A DNA stretch of 64,000 bases from Isoptericola halotolerans (GCF_003003075.1 NZ_PVTX01000005.1:124001-188000); one strand, 5' to 3'; counted from the stretch's first letter, positions 37,573-47,646 are shown. Notes: generated by a model not told the origin, from the sequence alone. Program-made: numbers and translations.

Positions 37573-38693
37573 CGCGGCTGGTAGGGCGACATGACGACCT
37601 CGACCCGCTGGAACTCCTTGAGGTCGGAGTAGCCGGTCGTGGCCATCGCCCGGCGCAGCGCACCGACCAGGTTCGTGGTGCCGTCCGCCTGGCGGCCCGG
37701 CCCGAAGAGGATCTCCTCGAGGGTGCCGCCGGTGCCCACCGAGACCCGCTCGCCGCGCGGGAGCTGCGAGTGGTGCGCCTCGGGCCCCCAGTGCCAGCCC
37801 TGCCCGGGCGCCTCGGAGGCGCGGGCCAGCGCGGCGCCGAGCATGACGGCGTCGGCGCCGCAGGCCACGGCCTTGACGATGTCGCCCGAGTGGCCCACGC
37901 CGCCGTCGGCGATGACGTGCACGTAGCGGCCCCCGGACTCGTCGAGGTAGTCACGGCGCGCGGCCGCGACGTCGGAGACGGCGGTCGCCATGGGGGCGTG
38001 GATGCCGAGGCTGACGCGGGTGGTGTGGGCGGCCCCGCCGCCGAAGCCGACGAGCACGCCCGCGGCACCGGTGCGCATGAGGTGCAGGGCCGCGGTGTAG
38101 GTCGAGGCCCCGCCGACGACGACGGGGACGTCGAGCTCGTAGATGAACCGCTTGAGGTTCAGCGGCTCGGCGTTCCCGGAGACGTGCTCCGCCGAGACGG
38201 TGGTGCCGCGGATGACGAACAGGTCCACCCCGGCGTCCACGACCGTCTGGTAGTGCTCCTGGGTCCGCTGCGGGGTGAGCGCGCCGGCGACCGTGACGCC
38301 GGCCGCGCGGACCTCCTTGATGCGTTGCGTGATGAGCTCGGGCTTGATCGGCTCGGCGTAGATCTCCTGCATGCGGCGCGTCGCCTGGTCGGCCGGCAGC
38401 TCGCGGATCTCGGCGAGCAGCGGCTCCGGGGACTCGTAGCGGGTCCACAGGCCCTCGAGGTCCAGCACGCCGAGACCGCCGTGGTTGCCCAGCGCGACCG
38501 CCGTGTCCGGGCTCATCACCGAGTCCATCGGCGCCGCCATGATCGGCAGGTCGAAGTGGTAGGCGTCGATCTGCCACTCGGTGGAGACGTCCTTCGGGTC
38601 GCGGGTGCGGCGCGACGGCACCACCGCGACGTCGTCGAAGGAGTACGCACGGCGACCGCGCTTGCCACGTCCGATCTCGATCTCGTTGCTCAC
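37569..38693 (-). CDS. guaB3: GuaB3 family IMP dehydrogenase-related protein
   Basis: 374 residues, an IMPDH/GMP-reductase barrel without CBS domains. The position of the catalytic loop reads GGGAAHTTR, so the IMPDH catalytic cysteine is replaced by His223. The FMN-type phosphate loop VIADGGVGHSGDIVKAVACGADAVMLG is kept. GuaB3 proteins occur throughout actinobacteria; a cyanobacterial relative has been reported as a GMP reductase. Its reaction here is uncertain. GTG 38693 sits six bases after TACGCT (38705-38700). Confidence 0.88.
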   Translation of the reverse strand: MSNEIEIGRGKRGRRAYSFDDVAVVPSRRTRDPKDVSTEWQIDAYHFDLPIMAAPMDSVMSPDTAVALGNHGGLGVLDLEGLWTRYESPEPLLAEIRELPADQATRRMQEIYAEPIKPELITQRIKEVRAAGVTVAGALTPQRTQEHYQTVVDAGVDLFVIRGTTVSAEHVSGNAEPLNLKRFIYELDVPVVVGGASTYTAALHLMRTGAAGVLVGFGGGAAHTTRVSLGIHAPMATAVSDVAAARRDYLDESGGRYVHVIADGGVGHSGDIVKAVACGADAVMLGAALARASEAPGQGWHWGPEAHHSQLPRGERVSVGTGGTLEEILFGPGRQADGTTNLVGALRRAMATTGYSDLKEFQRVEVVMSPYQPR

Positions 38694-38791
38694 CCCGCAA
38701 GCGTACCGGGCAGGCCGGACCCGGGACCGCAGGGGCGCTGTCGGTGGCTGGTGGCATCGTCACGGGCGAGGACACGAGGAAGGAGTCCGAC

Positions 38792-39514
38792 ATGGACGAC
38801 ACCGCCTGGGCGGGTGGCCCGCTGCTCGGTTTCGACACCGAGACCACCGGGGTGGACGTGCACACCGACCGCATCGTCACCGCGGCCGTCGTGCTGCGCA
38901 CGGCGACCACGACGGACGTGCGCACCTGGCTGGTCGACCCGGGCGTGGAGATCCCCGCCGAGGCCGCGGCCATCCACGGCGTGACGACGGAGCACGCCCG
39001 CGCCCACGGCATCCCTCCGCGGCAGGCGCTGGCCGAGATCGCGGCGGTCCTCGCCGAGCACACGCGCGCCGGGGTACCGGTCGTGGCGTACAACGCGGCG
39101 TTCGACCTCACTCTCCTCGACGCCGAGCTGGTCCGCCACGGGCTCGCCACGCTGCCGGAGCGCCTCGGGCGGCCCGTGTCGCCGGTGCTCGACCCGCTGG
39201 TGATCGACCGGTGGCAGGACCGCTACCGCCGGGGCAAGCGGCGGCTGGGTGACCTGGTCGAGCTGTACGGGATCACCGGGGAGGGCGAGCTGCACAGCGC
39301 CGACGTGGACGTCCTGGCGACGCTCGACGTGCTCGACGCGCAGCTCCACCGCTACCCGGACCTGCGGGCCGTCGCGCTGGACGCCCTGCACTCCGCCCAG
39401 CAGGAGGCCCACCACCGCTGGGCGACGAGCTTCAACGAGTGGCGCCGCACGAAGGGCCTCGACGGGCCGGGGGCGTCGACGGCGTGGCCGGTCGAGCCGC
39501 CCGTGGCGGGCTGA
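38792..39514 (+). CDS. DEDDh 3'-5' exonuclease domain protein
   Basis: 240 residues from ATG 38792, preceded by AAGGAG. LLGFDTETTGVDVHTDRIVTAAVVL holds the first Asp-Glu pair, VVAYNAAFDLTLLDAEL the second Asp, and ELHSADVDVLATLDVL the His and last Asp. This is the epsilon-subunit/RNase T exonuclease fold. The stand-alone form may be a proofreading or repair nuclease. The C-terminal 50 residues are an extra tail. It sits between the two IMPDH-type genes and converges on guaB. Confidence 0.9.
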   Translation: MDDTAWAGGPLLGFDTETTGVDVHTDRIVTAAVVLRTATTTDVRTWLVDPGVEIPAEAAAIHGVTTEHARAHGIPPRQALAEIAAVLAEHTRAGVPVVAYNAAFDLTLLDAELVRHGLATLPERLGRPVSPVLDPLVIDRWQDRYRRGKRRLGDLVELYGITGEGELHSADVDVLATLDVLDAQLHRYPDLRAVALDALHSAQQEAHHRWATSFNEWRRTKGLDGPGASTAWPVEPPVAG

Positions 39515-39525
39515 GCCCGGTCAGG

Positions 39526-41063
<1,538 letters not shown>

Positions 41064-41148
41064 CTACGGCGCGCGCCGAGGCCTCCGGGGTGCCGTCCGT
41101 CACGCCGGACGCTCCCCCGCGCGGGACGGCGGGCGCCCCGTCCGCCGC

Positions 41149-42261
41149 TCAGGAGGAGACGACGGCGAGCACCTCGTGCAGCAGCCCCGTGAAGGAGCGC
41201 ACGCGCTGCACCTGGGCGGCCAGGGGGATCTCGCTCGCGGCGTCGTCACGCCGCAGGCCGACGAAGATCGGCAGGTCGGGGAAGCCCTCGTGCACCGCGT
41301 GCACCACGTCGAGATCGGGCCGCCGCTGCGTCGTCGCCAGCACGAGGGCTGCGGGGCGCACCATCGTCACGAGCTCGAGGGAGCGGCGTGTGCTCGCCGG
41401 GCCGGTGACGATCCGCGCCGTCTTGCCCTTCGCCGTCAGGGCGGCGGCGAGCGCGTGCGCGGAGAGCGGCACGACCTCGTCGGGCGCGGCGAAGATCAGC
41501 ACGATGTTGCGCATGCGGCTCGGGTGGTTGGCCGGCGGCCCGCCGTTCTGCACCACCGCCTGCTCGAAGGCCTCCGTGAACGAGCGCAGCGCGTGCAGCG
41601 CGGCGGTGGCGAGCACGACCTCGGGGACGGCCCCGGGCCCGGCGAGCACGGTGCGCTCGGCGACGCGGTTCCAGGCCGGCTCCAGGAGGTGCGCCCACCA
41701 GACGGCAGGGTCCCCCTGGGCGGGGATCCGCAGGAGGTCGTCGCAGCGGGCCTGGTCGTAGGCGAGGGCGGCGTCGACGACCGCCGACACCTTGCCCGAG
41801 GCGTTCTGCCCGGGCCCGCCGTGGCCGGGTGCGGTCTGCGCACCCTGCCCGCCGCCGGGGATCGCGCGCAGGTGGGCACGGCCGGGACGCGCCCCGCCGT
41901 CGTCGCCGGCCGGAGCCGGCTCGGCCTCCGGCTCGGCCGCCTCCGGGGGCGCGGGCGGGCCGGACCGCTGCGCCTCCTCGAGCTCGTCGACGTCGGCGTC
42001 CAGCGCCGCCTGCGCGGCGTCGACGGGCGCGACGCCCTCGAGCGTGAGACGGCGCATGACCAGCAGCCGGGCCACGTCGTCGGGGGTGTACCGCCGGTGC
42101 GAGCCGGCCGTGCGGTCGGAGGGCCCGAGCCCGTACCGCCGGTCCCAGGTCCGCAGGGTCGCCGGGGCCACCCCGAGGCGGCGTGCGACCGCCGCGACTG
42201 CCAGGCCGGGGCCCGACGGGCGTGACCCGCCCGAGTCCTGGGCCGGTCGCGAGGAGGTCAT
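41149..42261 (-). CDS. MerR-family regulator with B12-binding-like domain
   Basis: 370 residues. MerR winged helix at about 20-90 (LAVAAVARRLGVAPATLRTWDRRYGLGPSDRTAGSHRRYTPDDVARLLVMRRLTLEG), a Pro/Glu-rich linker, then a four-helix plus Rossmann-like part resembling CarH/LitR photoreceptors. At W197 the CarH motif W-x9-E-H reads W-x9-A-G, so adenosylcobalamin contacts appear lost; only a histidine in LSAHALAAAL remains near the lower-ligand position. It may sense something else or nothing. Divergent from whiB; an 18-bp palindrome lies 61 bases upstream of its start. Confidence 0.82.
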   Translation of the reverse strand: MTSSRPAQDSGGSRPSGPGLAVAAVARRLGVAPATLRTWDRRYGLGPSDRTAGSHRRYTPDDVARLLVMRRLTLEGVAPVDAAQAALDADVDELEEAQRSGPPAPPEAAEPEAEPAPAGDDGGARPGRAHLRAIPGGGQGAQTAPGHGGPGQNASGKVSAVVDAALAYDQARCDDLLRIPAQGDPAVWWAHLLEPAWNRVAERTVLAGPGAVPEVVLATAALHALRSFTEAFEQAVVQNGGPPANHPSRMRNIVLIFAAPDEVVPLSAHALAAALTAKGKTARIVTGPASTRRSLELVTMVRPAALVLATTQRRPDLDVVHAVHEGFPDLPIFVGLRRDDAASEIPLAAQVQRVRSFTGLLHEVLAVVSS

Positions 42262-42321
42262 GCCTCGATTCTGCCAGGGCTGCGCCCGACCGCCACTGCG
42301 GCCCCCGGCGCGTCACGATCC

Positions 42322-42339
42322 GAGACGGGATCCCGTCTC
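42322..42339. promoter_or_regulatory. perfect 18-bp palindrome in the merR-whiB divergent region
   Basis: GAGACGGGATCCCGTCTC, perfectly self-complementary, lies 61 bases from the MerR-type start and 124 from whiB. A second shorter palindrome, TGACC-T-GGTCA, lies at 42373-42383. The position fits an operator for the MerR-like protein, although TetR-type operators look similar. Confidence 0.6.
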
Positions 42340-42426
42340 AAAGCAGGTCATCGGTCCGACGAAACCGGTTCATGACCTGGTCAACCCTGTCGCCGCTCCT
42401 CATGGTGGCCAACTTGCGCTACCCCC

Positions 42427-42459
42427 TTGAACAACCTCTGCACAACTTGTAGGTTGTTC
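42427..42459 (+). promoter_or_regulatory. whiB promoter overlapped by inverted repeat
   Basis: -35 TTGAAC (42427-42432), 17-base spacer, -10 TAGGTT (42450-42455), then seven bases to the ATG at 42463, so the mRNA is probably leaderless. Perfect nine-base arms GAACAACCT (42429-42437) and AGGTTGTTC (42451-42459) cover both the -35 and -10 boxes, as expected of a repressor or regulator site. Confidence 0.65.
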
Positions 42460-42462
42460 GCC

Positions 42463-42753
42463 ATGACGGAGATCTCAAGACTGCCCGGACCGGTCATGGA
42501 GCTGTGGGAGTGGCAGTACCAGGGCGCGTGCCGCGACGCGGACGACACCCTGTTCTTCCACCCCGAGGGCGAGCGCGGGTCCACGCGACGACGACGGGCC
42601 GAGGCCGCGAAGGCCATCTGCCACTCGTGCCCGGTGATGATGCAGTGCCGCGAGCAGTCGCTGCGGGTCCGCGAGCCGTACGGCGTCTGGGGCGGGCTCA
42701 GCGAGGACGAGCGCAGCGCCGCGCTCGTCGGTCGCGACCGCAAGGTCGGCTGA
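42463..42753 (+). CDS. WhiB-family transcriptional regulator
   Basis: 96 residues. The four iron-sulfur ligands are C23, C53, C56 and C62 (C-x29-C-x2-C-x5-C), followed by the GVWGGL turn at about 74-79 and a basic end (GRDRKVG). WhiB proteins bind 4Fe-4S clusters and act with the principal sigma factor in development, cell division or redox response. Size and spacing fit the WhiB2/WhmD type more than WhiB1, but I would not assign the subtype firmly. ATG 42463 is chosen over upstream frames since it begins the conserved region and follows the promoter. Confidence 0.93.
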   Translation: MTEISRLPGPVMELWEWQYQGACRDADDTLFFHPEGERGSTRRRRAEAAKAICHSCPVMMQCREQSLRVREPYGVWGGLSEDERSAALVGRDRKVG

Positions 42754-42776
42754 GCCGGGAGTCCCCCGGAGACATG

Positions 42777-42812
42777 ACGAGGCCCCGCATCACGGATGAT
42801 GCGGGGCCTCGT
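42777..42812. terminator. bidirectional terminator between whiB and groES
   Basis: Perfect 15-base arms (42777-42791 and 42798-42812) with the loop ACGGAT, between convergent stops at 42753 and 42835. Confidence 0.88.
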
Positions 42813-42834
42813 GCGTCAGCGTCGAGAGCTGGGA

Positions 42835-43131
42835 TCAGCTCACGACGACGGCGAGGATGTCGCGCGCGGAGAGCACCAGGTACTCCTCGCCCGCGTACTT
42901 GACCTCGGTGCCGCCGTACTTGCTGTAGATGACCTTGTCGCCGACCTTGACGTCGACCGGGACACGGTTGCCCTGGTCGTCGAAACGGCCGTCGCCGACC
43001 GCCAGGACCTCGCCCTCCTGGGGCTTCTCCTTGGCGGTGTCCGGGATGACCAGGCCGGAAGCGGTCGTGGTCTCGGCCTCGACGGCCTTGACGACGATCC
43101 GGTCCTCGAGCGGCTTGATGGGGACCGACAC
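42835..43131 (-). CDS. groES: co-chaperonin GroES
   Basis: 98 residues, GTG start behind a strong [47 protein letters not shown] and [35 protein letters not shown] are diagnostic; the mobile loop TASGLVIPD that contacts GroEL is present. It caps GroEL during folding. It is followed by a terminator and convergent whiB, so groEL is not co-transcribed here. Heat control is expected from the CIRCE element upstream. Confidence 0.97.
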   Translation of the reverse strand: MSVPIKPLEDRIVVKAVEAETTTASGLVIPDTAKEKPQEGEVLAVGDGRFDDQGNRVPVDVKVGDKVIYSKYGGTEVKYAGEEYLVLSARDILAVVVS

Positions 43132-43241
43132 GTCGGACCTCCTTGTTCGCGATGACTAGCTGGACTGGGACGCACCCTGTCGCTGGCCGTCGTCGCGGGT
43201 GCCGGCTCAGCGTGAGCGCTGGGACCAAATCTAGGCAGCCG

Positions 43242-43268
43242 TTAGCACTCTGACAAGTCGAGTGCCAG
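43242..43268. promoter_or_regulatory. CIRCE element (HrcA operator) of groES
   Basis: TTAGCACTC (43242-43250), nine bases, GAGTGCCAG (43260-43268). The consensus is TTAGCACTC-N9-GAGTGCTAA; the left arm is perfect and the right arm differs in two of the last three bases. It lies 111 bases upstream of groES. Confidence 0.9.
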
Positions 43269-43326
43269 GATTCCTCTGCGGGCGTCATCGGCGCACCCCT
43301 GCCGCCACGCCTGAGACGATGTCGCC

Positions 43327-44598
43327 ATGGACGCGGCCTCCCTCAGCAAGCTGCTCAGCCCCGAGGGCTGGGCGCTGCTCAACGCCCTGCCACCGTACGA
43401 CGACCAGCAGGCGATGGTGCTGGCCACGCGGCTCCGTGCCGAGGGGGTCGATCCTGACCTCGCCGCCGCCGCCCTGACCCAGTCACGGTTGCGCGCCAAG
43501 GCCCGTGGCAAGCTCGGAGCGTTCGCCGAGGGGATGCTCCTCACCCCCGACGGCCTGGAGCAGGCCACCCGCCTCGTCGTCGCCGCGCAGCACGCCCGCC
43601 GCTACCTCGCCGCGGGCGTCACCCGGGTCGCCGACCTCACCTGCGGCATCGGCGCCGACTCCCTCGCCTTCGCCGGCGTCGGCCTCGACGTGCTGGCCAC
43701 CGACCTCGACGAGGTCACCGCCGCGCTGGCCACGGTCAACCTGCGCGCCTTCCCCGAGGCGTCGGTCCGGCACGCCGACGGACTCGGTCTCGACCTCGTC
43801 GCGGAGGGCGTCGACGGCGTCTACGCCGACCCGGCCCGCCGGACCCGGGGCGGGCGGCGCATCTTCGACCCGGCGGCCTACGCGCCGCCGCTCGACGCCG
43901 TGTGGGCGCTGCGCGATCAGGTGCCGGCCCTCGGCATCAAGGTCGGCCCCGGCATCCCGCACCACGGCCTGCCCGCGGACGCCGAGACCCAGTGGGTCTC
44001 CGTCGACGGCGACGTCGTCGAGGCCGGGCTCTGGTTCGGTCCCCTCGCACCCGACGGCCCTGGCCGCTCCGCGCACGTCCTGCGCGCCGTCGCCGTACCG
44101 GCCGACGGCGGCGCACACGACGGCGCCGAGAGCTCCGGCACGATCACCCGCACCCTGCGCACCGGACCGCAGGACGCCGACCTGGTGCCCGACGTCGGGC
44201 AGGTCGGCGCCTACCTGTACGAGCCGGACGGCGCCGTCGTGCGGGCGGGGCTGGTGGCGCACGCGGCCGACGAGCTCGGGGGCCGGCTCGTGGACCGCAC
44301 CATCGCCTACGTCACCACCGACGCGCCTGCCCCCGCGCCGCCGTCGGGCACCGCGGCGATCGCGACCGGGTACCGGGTGCTGGACGTCATGCCGTTCAAC
44401 CTGAAGAAGCTGAAGGCCTATCTGCGCGAGCGCGGCGTCGGGCGGCTCACGGTCAAGAAGCGCGGCACGGCCGTGACCCCGGAGCAGCTCCGCGCCCAGC
44501 TCGCCCTCAAGGGCGACGCGGCGGCCACCCTCGTCCTCACCCGGGTGGCCGGCCGCCAGCACGTGCTCGTCGTCGAGCCGCTCGCCGGCGGCCGCTAG
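43327..44598 (+). CDS. class I SAM-dependent methyltransferase with THUMP-like C-terminal domain
   Basis: 423 residues. A helical N-terminal part (about 1-95) precedes the methyltransferase fold with VADLTCGIGADSLAFAGVGLDVLATDLDE (SAM loop) and VDGVYADPARRTRGGRRIFDP, a DPPR-like DPAR catalytic loop suggestive of nucleic-acid base methylation. The C-terminal 100 residues (YRVLDVMPFNLKKLKAYLRERGVGRLTVKKRG) resemble the THUMP-like domain of this uncharacterised actinobacterial family. An RNA substrate is inferred only. Divergent from groES, sharing the CIRCE-containing region. Confidence 0.82.
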   Translation: MDAASLSKLLSPEGWALLNALPPYDDQQAMVLATRLRAEGVDPDLAAAALTQSRLRAKARGKLGAFAEGMLLTPDGLEQATRLVVAAQHARRYLAAGVTRVADLTCGIGADSLAFAGVGLDVLATDLDEVTAALATVNLRAFPEASVRHADGLGLDLVAEGVDGVYADPARRTRGGRRIFDPAAYAPPLDAVWALRDQVPALGIKVGPGIPHHGLPADAETQWVSVDGDVVEAGLWFGPLAPDGPGRSAHVLRAVAVPADGGAHDGAESSGTITRTLRTGPQDADLVPDVGQVGAYLYEPDGAVVRAGLVAHAADELGGRLVDRTIAYVTTDAPAPAPPSGTAAIATGYRVLDVMPFNLKKLKAYLRERGVGRLTVKKRGTAVTPEQLRAQLALKGDAAATLVLTRVAGRQHVLVVEPLAGGR

Positions 44599-44637
44599 GA
44601 GGCAGCGGCCACCCCCGCGGCGTGGAACCATGGCCCC

Positions 44638-45786
44638 ATGCCGCTGGACTTCGCGCCGTCCCCTCGCTCGAGCGTCGGCCTCGAGTGGGAGCTCGCGCTC
44701 GTCGACGCCGACTCCGGCAACCTCCGGCAGGTGGCGCCCGCCGTGATGGACGCGCTCGCCGCGGACGAGCGGGCCCGGTACGTGAAGCCGGAGTTCCTGC
44801 GCAACACCCTCGAGGTCGTCTCGGACGTGTGCGACACGGTCGGGTCCGCGGTCCGCGACCTGGAGGCCGGCATCGCGGCGATCCGGGACGTCATCGAGCC
44901 GATGCGGGCGGAGATCATGGGCGCCGGCACCCATCCGTTCGCGCACTGGTCGCAGCAGCAGGTCACCGACAAGCAGCGGTACGCCACGGTCGTGGACCGC
45001 ACCCAGGTGTGGGGACGCCAGCAGGTCGTCTACGGCGTGCACGTGCACGTCGGGATCGAGGACCGCGCCAAGGTGCTGCCGATCGTACGGTCCCTGCTGG
45101 TCTACGTCGCCCACCTGCAGGCGTTGTCGGCGTCGTCGCCCTACTGGGGCGCCGACGACACCGGCTACGCCTCCATGCGTGCGCTGATCTTCCAGCAGCT
45201 GCCCACGGCCGGGCTCCCGTACCAGTTCGCCGAATGGGGGCAGCTCGAGCAGTACGTGGACGACATGCTCAAGACCGGCGTCATCGACGACTTCACCGAG
45301 GTCCGCTGGGACGTGCGACCGGCGCCCCACTTCGGCACGGTGGAGGTGCGGGTCTGCGACGGCACCTCGAACGTGCTGGAGCTGGCTGCTCTCGGTGCGC
45401 TCGTGCACTGCCTCGTCGAGCACTTCTCCACCCTGCTCGACGAGGGACGGGAGCTGCCCGCCATGCCGCGCTGGTTCGTCCACGAGAACAAGTGGCGCGC
45501 CGCCCGCTACGGCATGGACGCCATCATCATCCTCGACGCCGACGGCAACGAGGAGCTGATCACCGACGCGCTGCCGCGCCTGCTGGACGAGCTGGCGCCG
45601 GTCGCCGCACGGCTGGGGTGCACCGCCGAGCTGGAGGGGGTCCACGAGATCGTGCGGGCCGGCGCCTCCTACCAGCGCCAGCGCGCCGTCGCCGCCGCGC
45701 ACGGCGGCGGGCAGCCCGGCCTCGAGGCCGTCGTGCGGTCCCTGGTGGCCGAGCTCCGGGCCGGACGCCCCCTGCCCGTGGGCTGA
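44638..45786 (+). CDS. glutamate-cysteine ligase 2 type carboxylate-amine ligase (YbdK family)
   Basis: 382 residues. SVGLEWELALVDADSGNL at the N-terminus, LEVVSDVCDTVGSAVRDL, VYGVHVHVGIEDRAKVLPIVRSLL, and TEVRWDVRPAPHFGTVEVRVCDG are characteristic of the GCS2/YbdK group, which has weak glutamate-cysteine ligase activity and whose real substrates are often unknown. Actinobacteria mostly use mycothiol, so glutathione synthesis is doubtful. 39 bases downstream of the methyltransferase. It converges on the SDR gene with 33 bases between. Confidence 0.88.
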   Translation: MPLDFAPSPRSSVGLEWELALVDADSGNLRQVAPAVMDALAADERARYVKPEFLRNTLEVVSDVCDTVGSAVRDLEAGIAAIRDVIEPMRAEIMGAGTHPFAHWSQQQVTDKQRYATVVDRTQVWGRQQVVYGVHVHVGIEDRAKVLPIVRSLLVYVAHLQALSASSPYWGADDTGYASMRALIFQQLPTAGLPYQFAEWGQLEQYVDDMLKTGVIDDFTEVRWDVRPAPHFGTVEVRVCDGTSNVLELAALGALVHCLVEHFSTLLDEGRELPAMPRWFVHENKWRAARYGMDAIIILDADGNEELITDALPRLLDELAPVAARLGCTAELEGVHEIVRAGASYQRQRAVAAAHGGGQPGLEAVVRSLVAELRAGRPLPVG

Positions 45787-45819
45787 CGACCGCCACGCAG
45801 CCGGTCCCGGGCGCGCACC

Positions 45820-46803
45820 TCACGCTCGCCGACGTCGTTGCGCGCCTCGCGCCAGGACCGCCCCGCCGACGACGACACCGACCGTGAGCAGCCGGCGCTG
45901 TGCCGTCCGTCGCCGCCCGCCCCAGCCACCGTGGACCGCCCCGGCGGACTCGGGACCGGGCTCGAAGAGGTTGCCGGAGGTGGCCTCGGCGGCCTGCCGG
46001 CGGGACAGCTGCAGCAGGTCCGTCTGCGCGGCCATCGTCGCCTCGACCGCTCGCGGCGAGAGCCGGTGCTGCCACGCCATCAGCCGCCCGGCGGTGCTCA
46101 CGACCACCTCCCGCCGGGGCGACCGGACGGCACCGACGACGGCCCGGGCCACCCGCTCCGGGGAGTACACCGGCGGCATCGCTCTGACCGCGCGGCCGCT
46201 GTCGTTGGCCACCTGGTCGAACAGCGGCGTGTCGATCGTGGGCGGCAGCACGGTGGTGACCTCGATGCCGGTGAGCCCGTCCAGCGCCAGCTCGGAGCGC
46301 ACGGAGACCGACAGCGAGCGGACCGCGGCCTTCGACAGGCAGTAGGCCGCGGTGTACGGCTGCGGGACCTCGCCCAGGATCGAGGCGATGTTGACGATCA
46401 CGCCCCGCCCCTGGGGCCGCATGTGGGCCAGCGCGGCACGGACCCCGTGCACGGTCCCCATGACGTTGACGTCGACCAGCCGGCGGAAGTCCTCCAGCGG
46501 GACGTCGGTGACGCGTCCGAAGAGGCTGACGGCGGCGTCGTTCACCCAGACGTCGATACGGCCGAACCGCGCCGCGGCATGCCGGGCCAGGCGCTCGACC
46601 GCGTCGGCGTCCGAGACGTCGGTGGGGACGGCCAGCGCGCGGACACCGTGGCGCCGGCACTCCGCGGCCGCCGACTCGAGCGCGCCCGGGCGGCGGGCGG
46701 CGAGGACGACGTCGGCGCCGGACCTCGCGAGCCGCAGCGCGGTGGCGCGGCCGATGCCCGACGACGCACCGGTGACGACGGCGACGGAACCCTTGACCTT
46801 CAT
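45820..46803 (-). CDS. short-chain dehydrogenase/reductase with C-terminal extension
   Basis: 327 residues. Rossmann loop TGASSGIGRATALRLARSGADVVL, catalytic Ser in VNIASILGE, and Tyr-x3-Lys in YTAAYCLSKAAVRSLS, so a complete SDR active site. After the core (about 250 residues) comes a tail with ALVVRGPR-type basic residues ending in a short helix (TVGVVVGGAVLARGAQRRRRA) that may anchor the protein to the membrane. The substrate is unknown. The upstream neighbours DUF4166 and SRPBCC, also found with lipid-like ligands, suggest a joint pathway. 114 bases separate it from DUF4166; nothing clear lies there. Confidence 0.88.
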   Translation of the reverse strand: MKVKGSVAVVTGASSGIGRATALRLARSGADVVLAARRPGALESAAAECRRHGVRALAVPTDVSDADAVERLARHAAARFGRIDVWVNDAAVSLFGRVTDVPLEDFRRLVDVNVMGTVHGVRAALAHMRPQGRGVIVNIASILGEVPQPYTAAYCLSKAAVRSLSVSVRSELALDGLTGIEVTTVLPPTIDTPLFDQVANDSGRAVRAMPPVYSPERVARAVVGAVRSPRREVVVSTAGRLMAWQHRLSPRAVEATMAAQTDLLQLSRRQAAEATSGNLFEPGPESAGAVHGGWGGRRRTAQRRLLTVGVVVGGAVLARGAQRRRRA

Positions 46804-46917
46804 GGCACTCCCCGGGCTGGCGGCACGTTCGCGTCCAGGACACGCCAGCCGGCCGATGCCCGCACATCGGGGCCCACCGGGCCTGGCCGGGGCCGCGCAG
46901 CGTCGCGCGGAGCCGCG

Positions 46918-47646
46918 TCAGAGCCGGCGCTCGTGCCGGACGGGCCGGAGCCGCTGGGGCGCCGTCGACGCCTCCGGGTACTCGCAGGTGAAGGTGCCGT
47001 CGTAGCCGAAGAGGAAGCCGAACAGCCGGTGGTGGACCTCCAGGTCGATGCGGAAGACGCCGGCCTCGTCGTCGAAGCGCTCGCGCAGCGTCGCCCGGCC
47101 CGAGAACAGCATCGGGAAGCGGAACCCGAGCACACCCTCGTAGAAGCGCTGGGCGCCCGAGCGCAGGAGCAGCGACCCGTCCGGCTCCACCCGCAGGTCC
47201 AGGTCGACCGCCAGGTGCTGGTGCGTGCCGAGGTAGTCGACGATCGTGCCGCGGCCCGCGTCGAGGACCATCGTCGCGTCGAAGCGGCTCGGCCGCCGCC
47301 GCCCCGGGACCCGGTACTCGCGGACGAACGTGACGGTCTCGCGCCCGTACGGGTCCTGGTACGGGTAGTTCTCCACGGTGAAGGGCACGTCCTCGCCGAC
47401 GTCCGCGACGAGGATGTTGCGCAGCCGGCCGATCTGCAGGAACGGCACCGTCCACCAGGGGCCGCGGCGGATGCGGCGCATGACGCCACGCCCCACGCAC
47501 GCGTACCCGCCGTCGGTCGACACCCCGAAGCGTCGCCGGAGCTCGGGGTGCAGCCGGTCGAAGTCCGCGCCCAGGGCCCGGCGGAAGATGCTCGCACCGG
47601 CCTCGGCCGGGGTCGCGGCCGGCGTCTCGTGCGGTGTCCCGGTCAC
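46918..47646 (-). CDS. DUF4166 domain protein
   Basis: 242 residues from a GTG overlapping the preceding stop (GTGA). The opening IFRRALGADFDRLHPELRRRFGVSTDGGYACVGRGVMRRIRRGPWWTVPFL and the later VPFTVENYPYQDPYGRETVTFVREY and RRPSRFDATMV are typical of DUF4166, a family of unknown function often found beside saccharopine-dehydrogenase or SDR genes. Translationally coupled to the SRPBCC protein. Confidence 0.8.
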   Translation of the reverse strand: MTGTPHETPAATPAEAGASIFRRALGADFDRLHPELRRRFGVSTDGGYACVGRGVMRRIRRGPWWTVPFLQIGRLRNILVADVGEDVPFTVENYPYQDPYGRETVTFVREYRVPGRRRPSRFDATMVLDAGRGTIVDYLGTHQHLAVDLDLRVEPDGSLLLRSGAQRFYEGVLGFRFPMLFSGRATLRERFDDEAGVFRIDLEVHHRLFGFLFGYDGTFTCEYPEASTAPQRLRPVRHERRL

